Shown: piece by piece, positions 10,293 to 20,680 of the stretch
How positions within the stretch are numbered: the first letter of the stretch is position 1
How the letters are laid out: each line of letters begins with the position of its first letter
Source: Turnera subulata
Taxonomy: Eukaryota; Streptophyta; Magnoliopsida; Malpighiales; Passifloraceae
DNA length: 64,000 bases
Direction of reading: 5' to 3'
Assembly: GCA_028386065.3 (NCBI GenBank)
Contig: JAKUCV010007448.1
Coordinates: forward strand, 84,551-148,550
Made by a program: the position numbers and the translations under genes
Notes under the pieces: model-generated
Database searches by the model: none
What the model saw: the letters and a program-made list of their open reading frames with translations, nothing else
Told to the model about the DNA's origin: nothing

Positions 10293-11027
10293 CTATCTGT
10301 TGGGTTCAACATTAATCCTGAAACTCTGAGCCTCACCATTAATGTTGACCCTAACACTGTCGTTCCAGGAGAACCACATACCACCCCTGTTGTTTTCTCC
10401 AGGTATCTCAAACCGATTCGTTGGTGGAAAACGAAGTGGAATCACTCCATGATTCTCTCCTGCTTGCCACAAAGTCTCAGTAATCAGTACCATGTTAGGC
10501 TTGTGCTGATTCTTCAGATCCCTTATGGTACGCAAAAAGTCTTGAGACCTTCTTGCTACACCCCTGCAATTCCACAGTAAAAGTCGTACCTTAGGCCATG
10601 TAGGTGGTAACCCAGTCACCCTTGGGACGCTCTGAGCCATCATGGAAACCTGATAATAACTGCTTTGATTTAAAATTTGACATGAAGGCTCTAGCTGAAA
10701 ATTTTGCAGTCTATTAGATATGAAAAACATGATAGAATTAGCCGAGTCATAAAAGGAAGCCCTTAGATTACTTTGGTCCTCTAGGAAGAATGTTTCTTCC
10801 ATAGGAGTTACAAAGAACCTAGATGAATATAGTTCATCAACAAACACTAAACGAGGAATTCTCGCCAGATCATTCGGTAATTCCTCTTGCTGCTCATTCA
10901 TCATGCTATAAGCTAACCTATTTCTTCTTCCTAGAGAGGCACCCTCAACAAAGAAAACAGTAGCTGGGGAAGGCTTTTTTTGCTTGTTGATTTTTCTGAG
11001 TTTTTCTGAATCTACATGTTTTAACAC
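10293..11027 (-). CDS. Antisense ORF in Copia copy 1: unknown domain joined to a LINE-type endonuclease N-terminus
   Basis: The open frame is 244 codons. From about residue 18 it reads SPATVFFVEGASLGRRNRLA and continues for about 105 residues of unknown family, including VFVDELYSSRFFVTPMEETF and LEPSCQILNQS. Then comes VRLLLWNCRGVARRSQDF and NMVLITETLW, the first Asn and Glu motifs of the APE-like endonuclease of plant LINEs. Later endonuclease motifs (GDFN, SDH) are missing, so that domain is truncated. The first 104 or so residues are preserved in copy 2 (17512-17825) with mainly synonymous differences. The start used by copy 2 (ATGCCTTCC) is AAGCCTTCC here, so this copy probably lost its native start; the ATG at 11027 may be fortuitous. 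It lies opposite in direction to the retrotransposon and occupies the position of gag. Function unknown. Confidence 0.7.
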   Translation of the reverse strand: MLKHVDSEKLRKINKQKKPSPATVFFVEGASLGRRNRLAYSMMNEQQEELPNDLARIPRLVFVDELYSSRFFVTPMEETFFLEDQSNLRASFYDSANSIMFFISNRLQNFQLEPSCQILNQSSYYQVSMMAQSVPRVTGLPPTWPKVRLLLWNCRGVARRSQDFLRTIRDLKNQHKPNMVLITETLWQAGENHGVIPLRFPPTNRFEIPGENNRGGMWFSWNDSVRVNINGEAQSFRINVEPNR

Positions 11028-11042
11028 ATATTTCTGCCCTCA

Positions 11043-11048
11043 TTTATA
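11043..11048 (-). promoter_or_regulatory. TATA box of the antisense ORF, copy 1
   Basis: The minus strand reads GGCTATAAATGAGGGCAG, about 70 bases before the conserved SPATVF coding start. Copy 2 has AGGCTATAAAATGGGG at the matching place, so the box is conserved. Confidence 0.6.
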
Positions 11049-11479
11049 GCCAGAGCTTAGACAGCTACGTGTCAGTATTTCAAATGTGGACCCTTTCACT
11101 TATCTCCGAAAAGATCCTGAAGATTTTTCGGTTTCACAAAACTCCAAAGTTGTTTACGGAAAAATTTGCTCAATAATTCTGATTTTTTCCGACATGAATG
11201 GCAGATATAAGCCTAATATTGGAACAAATATTGCAGCCTGAAGCTAGCAATTTAAGTTATTAAACTTACCATATCTAGCCAGAAGCTGAAATGCTCTAGC
11301 CTGAAGCTAGCAATTTTAAGTGTTTAAATACACAAGTTTATACAGCCTAAAGCTGAGACCGACTAGAAGTTGACTGATAGATATTTAATTTATAGCTAGT
11401 ATGCACCAGCCAGAAGCTGGTAAATAATTTTTCTAAGTTATCCAGCCTGCAGCTGGCACCGACTTGAAGTTGGTACATG

Positions 11480-12480
11480 GACATATTGTTTGGCATGACC
11501 GGTTGGGCCATCCTAGGTAAATAATGATGCACAAAATTTTTTTGGTCATTCATTGAAAAGCCAGGAGTTTTTACAATCAATGAATTTCCATGTGTTTTGT
11601 TTGCTGCGAAATTAATAATATGGCCTTCCTAAGATGAGATTGGCCTGGAATCACCAGCAAGTTTTGGAAATTATTCAGGGACATGTACGCGGACCAATAA
11701 CTCCGCCGTGTTGACCATCTAGGTAATTTTTACGATGCATCCACTAGATGGTCCATTGTGTGACGCAAGTTGGCATTGTGCGCACTTGTTTTAATGATTA
11801 AGCCACTTGCGGGAACATATCCCTACTTATGTTACTAGACTATATGTCTAGATAATGCTCGTATATTTCTTCAATGGAGAATGTATATCATTGGAAATAA
11901 ACCCAAAGAGATCTGGGCCATATTGATAATTGATTGCAGGACCATTGATGAAATATTACTGTTTTGAGAAAATGGTATTTTATATGCAGCAACACTTGAG
12001 TGCATCAAGCCAACATGATAAGATCTCCCCTTTAATTGATTAATGGTCACATACTTAGTATCTCCCATCTTCGAACCATCGATTATATAGTATAAAAATG
12101 CTCCACCACAGCATTGTTTTGTTGGTCCTTAAAGAAGATTGGGAATATATGTTGTGTATGTTGGGTATGTTAATTTGATAGAGTTTACCCAACATAAGGG
12201 GGAGGAAAGAAGTAGCTGGATCAAGATTCAAGATTATTGAAATGCATTATATATATGAATGATGATCCTCTATAATCAAAAGAAGATGATTCATTTGCAG
12301 AAAAATTGATATGTAATTGCCAGACACATTTAAATTAAGTGTGACCATATACCAGCTGCAAATGCTCCTGTTTAAATTGATGTTCCTGAAGAACAATATA
12401 AGTATGCAAATGAATCTATAGTTTATACCCGGTTCCAAAAAATAAAAGAAATTCTCAATAGAGAAAAAGGAGCAAATGTG
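11480..12480 (+). pseudogene. Copia integrase remnant (GAG-pre-integrase and core), copy 1
   Basis: Broken pieces in changing frames resemble plant Copia integrase: IVWHDRLGHPR near 11480, then EIIQGHVRGPITPPC near 11665 and a KKIGNIC piece near 12130, which corresponds to the RRLGIYVG block. Stops and deletions break every frame, so no integrase can be made. Confidence 0.75.
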
Positions 12481-12559
12481 ATGAGATGGCCCCAATAAGA
12501 AAATATGGCCTCCAGTAGAGGTTTGAATTAAAAGTCCTCTAGAAGTGGTTGATTCTTTG

Positions 12560-13780
12560 ACACAAAATGATAAAGTTCCAGAAGTAACTCAGGTACCTGA
12601 AATAAGTGAATATGATGAGATCTCAATTACAGTGTCAGAAGTAAGATGGAACCGACGAGAAATAACCGTCGACGGAATAGAATTTTTATAGCGCTAAATA
12701 TTAAAATAGAGGATCATGAACCTACTAATGAATGTAGGTACTGTATGATTGGCCAAAATAAAGAGATATAATTAAAGGTTGTGTTAGACTCGCTTGCGAA
12801 GCGAGATATTTATCGGACCTGTAGTCCGTACACCAGATGGTGTAAAATTGATCGGTTGAAAAATGGGTATTTGTGCGGAAAATATAAATGAGATATAAAG
12901 CACAGTTGCACAAAGTTTTACCCGAACGATCTGGTATGAGGAGATTCACTCCTCTGTGGTGGATGCAATTATTTGAAAGGTCTGGCATTATATAAGGAAT
13001 TAGAAATGCATCTAATGAATGTTTTTACAGCCTACTATGAATCAATAAGTTGTGAGATATACATAAAGATCCTTGCAGGATCCCAGTTGCCTGAAGCAAC
13101 TAATTCCCGAGAAATTACAAAAATTAAATTGAGTTTAAATCATTTTTGAGTATGAATAAATTTTATGTTGATATCTATATGATTAGTGATTGGAACCCCA
13201 GAAGAGGTTTCCAAATATCGTGCTATTAGACTGGTCCTGGAGTACCCTGTCTTAGTGCAATATGTATTGCTTGTAACATAAAGTCTGAAGCTTTTGATTT
13301 AAGCCTATTAGCAAGATATGTATTTGCTCTTATCTTCGCGAAATACCAAATGTGTAATCCTGTAAACTCGAAAAAGAGCAAAGTTGTTTTTTTGCAGATG
13401 TAGATCCCTTATTCAATCCACATAAAGCAGAGACGGACATCAACTACAATTTTACACAAGATATTACAATATCATCGGGACTACAAAAGCAAAATGACAA
13501 GATGGACGCTCCAACGACAAAATCATGAAGATAATGTTGTCAACTCTGTTCAAGCAATGATATATCAAAGTACACACACGTCACCAGAAGCTGACAAGGA
13601 CGATTGGCATGAAATAATATCAAGCAATCAATTGAGGCTAAAATGAGGGGGAGTAGAATACGCACTGCACTCTTTTTTTCCTTCACCAAGTTTTTATCCC
13701 ACTGGGTTTTTCTTGGTAAGATTTTTAATGAGACAATTTCCCCTAAGCGTATTCTATCCAATACACAATGACATCCAAGG
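12560..13780 (+). pseudogene. Copia reverse transcriptase / RNase H remnant, copy 1
   Basis: Recognisable shards are KVPEVTQVPEISEYDEISI (about 12569), DSLAKRE and GPVVRTPDGVKLIG (about 12790-12850), ATNSRENYKIKL (about 13095), IGTPEEVSKYRAI (about 13190), DPLFNPHKAE (about 13407), and the tail LHSFFPSPSFYPTGFFL near 13670. These match in order a plant Copia polyprotein, but large parts are deleted (including the catalytic YVDD region) and stops are frequent. Confidence 0.8.
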
Positions 13781-13785
13781 GGGAG

Positions 13786-13984
13786 TGTTATAAAACACGT
13801 GATGTCTGTCATTGTATTACTGTGACACCTACCTCTACCCTTATATATCTGTACAAGTTTTGGTCGAGGGAAGCAGTTTTATTTTTCCTGCTTCTTCTTC
13901 CCCATTAATAAGAAATCTTTCATGGCCTCATCTTCTCTTCTCCTTCTCTTCATTGTCACACCATTAATCACATGTTATTTAACA
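13786..13984 (+). repeat. 3' LTR of Copia copy 1
   Basis: It begins TGTTATAAAACACGTG right after the polypurine tract, ends TTTAACA, and is followed by the target duplication TATTT. Confidence 0.93.
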
Positions 13985-13989
13985 TATTT

Positions 13990-14133
13990 CCTAAAACCAT
14001 GCCAACGCTATTTGCTTTTAATAAAGTGTCAGGCAGGAGAATTCTGGCTTCTATGTAAACCTCGTCACACAACACCACGTGGTGGGGTCCCTTCTACTCC
14101 CATTGCATTTTTAAAAAATAATTGCATCGAAAG
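13990..14133. other. MULE interior between the two Copia insertions
   Basis: About 145 bases of original MULE sequence separate the two retrotransposons. No gene is seen. Confidence 0.6.
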
Positions 14134-14367
14134 TGTTAAATATTAAGTGTTTTGATGGGGAGAAAAATTGGAGATGAGGAAGATGATGGAGGAGAAAAGA
14201 AAACTGCAGAGGCACAACGGGTTTCCATTTTACCCGGTTCTTCATTTTTTTCATTCCATTCCATCTAATATATATATATATATATATAACATGAGGTATG
14301 TATATGTATATAGTATAAATAGTATTCATACTATATTCATACTATATTTATACTTTATTTTATAACA
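14134..14367 (-). repeat. 3' LTR of Copia copy 2 (left end)
   Basis: A direct repeat of 20437-20680, with a shorter TA microsatellite near 14270-14289. The minus-strand polypurine tract abuts it at 14368. Confidence 0.9.
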
Positions 14368-14384
14368 CTCTCCCTTGAATGCTG

Positions 14385-17100
14385 TTTGTACTTTGGGTAG
14401 AATACGCTTTTTGGGACAACTGCCTCATTAAAAACCTTACCAAGAAAAACCCAGTGGGATAAAAACTTGGTGAAGGAAAAAAGAGTGCAGTGCGTATTCT
14501 ACTCCCCCTTAATTTGGCCTCCATTGATTTCTTGATGCCAATTTGTCCTTGTCAGCTTCTGGTGACGTGTATTATGTCTGATCACTTTTGGGTACTTCAT
14601 TATTTCAATTGGACAGAGTTGGTAGCATTATCTTCATGATTTTGTCGTTGGAGCGTCTATCTTGCCATCTTGCTTTTGTAGCCCCGATGATATTGCAATA
14701 TCATGTGTAAAGTTGTGGTTGATGTCCGTCTCTGCTTTATGTGGACTGAATAAGGGATCTACATCTGCAAAATCAGCTTTGCTCTCTTTCGGGTTTACTG
14801 GATTACACATTTGTTATTCCCCAAAGATAAGAGCAAATACATATCTTGCCAACAGGCTTAAGTCATAAGCTTCAGGCTTTATTTTCTTAGCAATACCTAT
14901 TGCATTTCGACAGGGTACTCCAGGACCAGTCTATTAGCACGGTATTTAGAAGCTTCTTCGGGAGTTCCAATCACAAAACATATCCATACTCAAAATGATT
15001 TAAATTATGTAAAGATCAGTTCAACTCTATTTTATAATTTCCCGGGAATTAGTTGCTTCAGGCAACTTGGATCCTTCAGGGATCTTCATGTATATATCAT
15101 GACTTATGGATCCATATTAATAAATAGGCTGTAATAGCGTTCACTAGATGCATTTTAAATTCTTTTCATATAATGCCAGACTTATTAACATAATTGCATC
15201 CACTACAGGGGAGTAAATCTCCTCATAATTAAAATCAGATCGTTCGGGTAAAACCTTGTGCAACCATGCTTTATATCTTATTTATATTTTCCGCACAAAT
15301 ACCCGTTTCTACGACTAATCAATTTTACACACTCTGGTGTACGGACTACAGGTCCGAAAATATCTCGCTTCATAAGCGAGTCTAACACAGCCTTTAATTA
15401 TATCTCATTATTTTGGCCAATCATACAACGCCTACTTTCATTAGTAGGTTCATGATCCTCATTTTTAATTTCATATAATGCCAGACTTATTAACATAATT
15501 GCATCCACTATAGGGGAGTAAATCTCCTCATAATTAAAATCAGATCGTTCGGGTAAAACCTTGTGCAACCGTGCTTTATATCTTATTTATATTTTCCGCA
15601 AAAATACCCGTTTCTACGACTAATCAATTTTACACACTCTGGTGTACGGACTACAGGTCTGAAAATATCTCGCTTCATAAGCGAGTCTAACACAGCCTTT
15701 AATTATATCTCTTTATTTTGGCCAATCATACAACGCCTACTTTCATTAGTAGGTTCATGATCCTCATTTTTAATATTTAGCGCTATAAATTAAAATTGTA
15801 TTCCGTCGACGGTTATTTCTCGTCGGTTCCATCTTATCCCTGACACTGTAATTGAGATCTTATCATGCTCATTTATTTCAGGTACCTGAGTTACTTCTGG
15901 AAATTTATCACTTGTGTCAGAGAATCAACCTCTTCTGGAGGACTTTTAATTCAAACCTCTACTGGAAGTCTTATTTTCTCACTGGGGCCATCTTATCACT
16001 TTTGCTCCTTTTTCTCTATCGAGAATTTCTTTTCTTTTGGAACCGAGTATAATCTATAGATTCATTTGCATATTTACATTATTTTTCAGGAACATCAATC
16101 TTAAACAGGAGTACTTGCAGCTGGTATATAGTCACACTTAATTTAAATGTGTCTGGCAATTGCATATCAATTTTTCTGCAAATGAATCATCTTTTGAACT
16201 TCAGGTTCATAATAATTTATATGAGGATCAACATTTATATATATTATGCATTTCAACAAACTTGATCCAGCTGCTTCTTTCTCCCCCTGATGTTGGGTAT
16301 ACACATATATCAAATTATCAATAAGCAAAACTTGCTATAAATGAATCTCCAATCTTTTAGTCAATAGTCTCAATAATGTTGTGATTTGATGGAGATTACC
16401 CAACATCTATTCCCAACCTTCTTTAAGGACCCGATTAACTATGCTGTGGTGGAGCATAATATACTGTACAACCAACGGTCTGAAGATGGGAGATATTTTG
16501 TGACCAAGAACCAATGGGGAGATCTTATGATCTTATAATATCTTATTGGCTTGATGCACATTTACTGCGTATAAAATACCATAGTCATATTTCATCAATG
16601 GTCCTGCAATCAATTGTTAATATGGCCCAGATCACTTTGGGTTTATTTCCAATGATATACATTCTCCACTGAAGAAACATACCAGCATTATCTAGACATA
16701 TAGTCTAATAACATGAGTAGGGATATGCACTTGCAAGTGGCTTAATCATTAGAACAAGTGCGCACAATGCCAACTTGCGTCACATAATAGACCATCTAGT
16801 CGATGCATCGTAAAAATTACCTAGATGGTTAACACCGCGGATTTATCAGTCCGCGTTTATGTCCCTGAGCTATTCTCAAACTTGCTGGTGATACTAGGCC
16901 ATTCTCATCTTAGGAAGGCCGTGTAATAACTTTCGCAGCAAACAAACTCATAGAAATTCATTGATTGTAAAACTTCTGGTTTTTCAATGAATGATCCAAT
17001 AAATTTCGTGCATCATTATTAACCCGGGATGGCCCATCCGGTCATGCCAAACAATAAATCCATCAACCAACTTCAAGTTGGTGCCAGCTTCAGGCTGCGC
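14385..17100 (-). pseudogene. Copia pol remnants, copy 2
   Basis: The minus strand repeats, in the same order, the integrase, reverse-transcriptase and 3' shards of copy 1, including the region encoding FYPTGFFLVRF near 14430-14470 and the TPDGVK region near 15330. No frame is open for long. Confidence 0.75.
15166..15775 (-). repeat. 305-bp tandem duplication in the Copia copy 2 RT remnant
   Basis: Bases 15166-15470 and 15471-15775 are almost identical. The two 65-codon plus-strand frames at 15258 and 15563 differ by a couple of residues, which shows the exact 305-base period. Copy 1 has a single unit. Confidence 0.9.
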
Positions 17101-17410
17101 AAGCTGTGTATCTAAACAATTAAAATTGCTAGCTCTAAGCTAGTGCATTCCAGCTCCTGGCTGGATATGTTAAGTTTCAATTACTCAACTGCTAGCTTCA
17201 AGCTGCAATACATGTGTCAATATTAGGCTTATTCCTGCCACTCATGTCGGAAAAGATCAGAATTATTGGATAATAATTAAAGTAGTGGCAAACATTTCCA
17301 AAAGCAAATCCTCGAGGATTGTAAAGCTTTGGAATTTTCTGAATAATAATATAATCCACCAAAAAATCTTCTGGATCTTTTCGGGGACACCTGGCTATCT
17401 ATGCTCAGGC

Positions 17411-17416
17411 TATAAA
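17411..17416 (+). promoter_or_regulatory. TATA box of the antisense ORF, copy 2
   Basis: AGGCTATAAAATGGGG lies about 100 bases before the ATG at 17512, at the place matching the TATA box of copy 1. Confidence 0.6.
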
Positions 17417-17511
17417 ATGGGGAAAGAATTACATGGGAAGATACAGGAAAACTCATAGATATATAAAAATTCATCAAAGCAAAGAAACAGAAAAACTCAA
17501 CCAAGACAAAA

Positions 17512-17825
17512 ATGCCTTCCCCAGCTACTGTTTTCCTTGTTGAGGGTGCCTCACTAGGCAGAAGAAATAGATTGGCCTATAGCATGGTAAATGAACAACA
17601 AGAGGAACTGCCTAATGAGCTAAGAAGAATCCCACGTTTGGTTTTTGTAGATGAGCTATACTCGTCTAGGTTCTTTGTGACTCCAATGGAAGAAACTTTC
17701 TTCCTGGAGGACCAAGGCAATCTCAGGACAAATTTTTATGGCTCAGCTAACTCTATAATGTTTTTCATATCTGCTAGGATGCAGGAATTTCAGCTAGAGC
17801 CTTCATGTCAAATTTTAAATCAAAG
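17512..17825 (+). CDS. Antisense ORF of Copia copy 2 (cut by the assembly gap)
   Basis: The frame starts MPSPATVFLVEGASLGRR and runs 104 codons without a stop into the run of N at 17826. It aligns residue by residue with the antisense ORF of copy 1. By eye, about 28 codons differ silently and about 11 change the residue. Conserved blocks are GRRNRLAYSM, RIPRLVFVDELYSSRFFVTP, MEETFFLEDQ, SANSIMFFIS and FQLEPSCQILNQS. No family is recognised. The ATG is well placed behind the TATA box and an A-rich leader, making this the better-preserved 5' end. Whether the LINE endonuclease part follows is hidden by the gap. Confidence 0.65.
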
Positions 17826-18259
17826 NNNNNNNNNNNNNNNNNNNNNNNNNNNNNNNNNNNNNNNNNNNNNNNNNNNNNNNNNNNNNNNNNNNNNNNNNNN
17901 NNNNNNNNNNNNNNNNNNNNNNNNNNNNNNNNNNNNNNNNNNNNNNNNNNNNNNNNNNNNNNNNNNNNNNNNNNNNNNNNNNNNNNNNNNNNNNNNNNNN
18001 NNNNNNNNNNNNNNNNNNNNNNNNNNNNNNNNNNNNNNNNNNNNNNNNNNNNNNNNNNNNNNNNNNNNNNNNNNNNNNNNNNNNNNNNNNNNNNNNNNNN
18101 NNNNNNNNNNNNNNNNNNNNNNNNNNNNNNNNNNNNNNNNNNNNNNNNNNNNNNNNNNNNNNNNNNNNNNNNNNNNNNNNNNNNNNNNNNNNNNNNNNNN
18201 NNNNNNNNNNNNNNNNNNNNNNNNNNNNNNNNNNNNNNNNNNNNNNNNNNNNNNNNNNN
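17826..18259. other. Assembly gap (434 N)
   Basis: This is a run of unknown bases. The equivalent stretch in copy 1 (about 10190-10666) is about 475 bases and holds the LINE endonuclease part of the antisense ORF, so the true gap is probably of similar length. Confidence 0.99.
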
Positions 18260-18379
18260 ATTTATTATCTCATTTACGCCCACAGGCACAAATAATTATA
18301 CTGTCTTATTCGCTTCAGGGAATAAATCTGAGTCAATTCATTTGGGATCCATAATAATTCATTTTATTACTGGGGGTGT

Positions 18380-18900
18380 CTGTACTCGCGTAAATATACG
18401 ATCTTCTAGATCATATTAAAACATGCGTTCTTCAGGAACATATTCGAATTTATGCTCTTCTGAAGCGTGTTAATCATTTTTCATTTCGAGATGTCATAAT
18501 ATGTTATATTGACATCCACACATATAATTCTCCCCCTGTGGATGTCAATTGTGCATTGTCTTCGAGACTAATGCTTGATGCATTATTCTAGAAACAATTA
18601 TTAAGTACTGAAAAGTAAATAAAATAAATTGCAATGCGTAATAATTTAAACTGAACATAAAATAAATTGAATATAAATTGAATTGCTCCTTCAGGGTTAG
18701 CAAGTATAATATCCACCTTCTGGTGGTCATATAATTTCTATCTTCTGGTGGTAATAGTTTTTATTTTTGATTTCCTTTGAAGGATCTTCAGGATGTTTTG
18801 AACGGTAAGACTTCCAGTCTTCGTTGTATTTTCTTTTATTGAGTCTGCTGGACTCTTATATTTAGTCTTCCAGACTATTATCATGTAAATTCCTGTCCGC
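18380..18900 (-). repeat. Palindrome array of Copia copy 2
   Basis: Inverted counterpart of the array in copy 1. It includes ATCTTCTAGATC (18401), GTTCTTCAGGAAC (18426), CACCTTCTGGTGG (18715) and GAGTCTGCTGGACTC (18840). Confidence 0.8.
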
Positions 18901-19438
18901 ATTTGATACCCATAATAAATTTCTTCTGGAAATTATAAGGGTTTTGAATAACATAATTTAAATAAAATTAAAGACTGAAATGAAAGAAATAAACATGGGC
19001 CTTTCCTTAATTAGCCCAATGAAGAATCAAATAACCGAAAAAATTAAAAGTAATGGGCCTTACATAAATTAGCCCAATTAAAATAAATGACTAAAAATTA
19101 AATGCAACGGGCCTTACACGAGCCCAATGAAAACGTAAAGAAATAGGCGGCTTAGCCGGCCATGAAATGAATAAGGGGCCTTTTTAATAGCCCAATCGGA
19201 ATTTAAATAAAAAAAAACATAAAAAATATGCTTACTCGATAAATCTTTCAGCAATAACATATATAATACGCTTATACGATAAAGGCGGCTTAGCCGGCCA
19301 ATAAATATAATAAATATAACAGCCTTCCGGGTTTATATAACGGTCTTCCGGGCTTTGTTAGGAAAAATCCGAGGTTTCAAAGGCCTTCCGGGCATATATA
19401 ACAGTATTCCGGGCTTTGCCGGGATAAAACCGAGGTTT

Positions 19439-19600
19439 CAAATTCCGGCCAAAATCACTATTTACGGTCGCCGGAAATTACTATTCACCGTGCCTGATAA
19501 TGTTCCGAGGCATCAAATTCCGGCCAAAATCACTATTTACGATCGCTGGAAATTACTATTCACCGTGCCAGATAATGTTCCGAGGTATCAAATTCTGGCC
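19439..19600 (-). repeat. 75-bp tandem repeat in the Copia copy 2 leader
   Basis: CAAATTCCGGCC starts units at 19439 and 19514, and a diverged third unit starts at 19589. Each unit contains CACTATTTACG and ACTATTCACCGTGCC. Confidence 0.85.
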
Positions 19601-20436
19601 AAACACTTCCGGGTTGGCCGGATTCCGACTAAAATCATTATTCACATGGTTAAAAATTACTGTTCACCTTGCCGGATTTACTATTCATCGCCGGATTCCG
19701 GCCAAGCACTATTCACCGGCCAAAAACTAATTTCCGGGACTCACCGTGAGCTCACAATACATTCAATTCTCAAGAACAACATTAATTAAACATTCAATTA
19801 CTCAAAAAATAACATTAATTAAACATTAATATATTCGTTTAGGGACAAAATTGAGAATATAAATTATTTAAGGACTGAATTGCAGGGACTTACTTGCGTA
19901 AAACGAAACGTCAGGGACTAAACTGTTAAATCGGGTCATCTTCTTCATGGGAGCACAACACGCGACCTGACTTGTGGAGGCGTGACCCATCACGGCTGCG
20001 GCGGGTGACGTGACCACGGCGAGCTGCAGCAGGGCGGCAACGACCTCGGCTGGGCGACGGCTGAAGAGCGTCGCGGTGGCGGTGGGCTGCGTCGGGAAGG
20101 CAAAACGACCCGGTTGTGCAGGCAAAACAGATCCGGATCCGCCGTCGGGTCCTCCTTCCTTGGCGGTGCGTTAGGCGGCGAGGACGACGGGAGATGGCAC
20201 CGTCAAGATCGCGACGGCGAGGAGAAGGGATCTGTGGTGGCGGTGACACGAGGACCGGCGTGGAACTCGTCGGCGTGAACAGTGACCGAGGCATTGAAGG
20301 TGATGCACTGTTCACGGCGTTTTGGTTCCTTTTTCTTTTCTGCACTGTTTTTTTTTTCTTTTTTCTTGCTCTGGTCTGGGTAAAGCACAACGATGTTCTG
20401 GTTTGTTCTGGGTAGAGCACAGTCGTGCTGATAACG

Positions 20437-20680
20437 TGTTAAATATTAAGTGTTTTGATGGGGAGAAAAATTGGAGATGAGGAAGATGATGGAGGAGAAA
20501 AGAAAAACTGCAGAGGCACAACGGGTTTCCATTTTACCCGATTCTTCATTTTTTTCATTCCATTCCATCTAATATACATGTATATATATATATATATATA
20601 TATCTATATAAAACATGAGGTATGTATATGTATATAGTACAAATAGTATTCATACTATATTTATACTCTCTTTTATAACA
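20437..20680 (-). repeat. 5' LTR of Copia copy 2 (right end)
   Basis: A direct repeat of 14134-14367 with an expanded TA tract near 20580-20602. On the minus strand it is followed by the primer site. Confidence 0.9.

Larger units (their letters stand above)
7794..13984 (+). mobile_element. Copia-superfamily LTR retrotransposon, non-autonomous (copy 1)
   Basis: Two 199-bp LTRs (7794-7992 and 13786-13984) differ at about two positions. Both are flanked by the 5-bp target duplication TATTT (7789-7793, 13985-13989). The 3' LTR follows a polypurine tract AAGGGGGAG. LTR ends are TGTTATAAAA and TTTAACA; the 5' copy starts CG instead of TG. The order is LTR, primer site, GC-rich leader, palindrome-rich region, an antisense ORF in the gag position, integrase remnant, reverse-transcriptase/RNase H remnant, polypurine tract, LTR. 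Near-identical LTRs with a ruined pol suggest the copy was mobilised by enzymes supplied by other elements. Confidence 0.93.
14134..20680 (-). mobile_element. Copia-superfamily LTR retrotransposon, non-autonomous (copy 2, reverse orientation)
   Basis: LTRs at 14134-14367 and 20437-20680 are direct repeats, nearly identical outside a TA microsatellite and one short indel. On the minus strand the element runs from the right LTR, primer site CGTTATCAGCACGA, GC-rich leader, antisense ORF, pol remnants, polypurine tract AAGGGAGAG, to the left LTR. Its interior is homologous to copy 1, but its LTRs share with copy 1 only the ends (TGTTATAAAA...ATTTAACA). The flanking 5-mers GAAAG and GACAT do not match, so the target duplication is lost or the element has recombined. 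An assembly gap lies inside. Confidence 0.9.
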
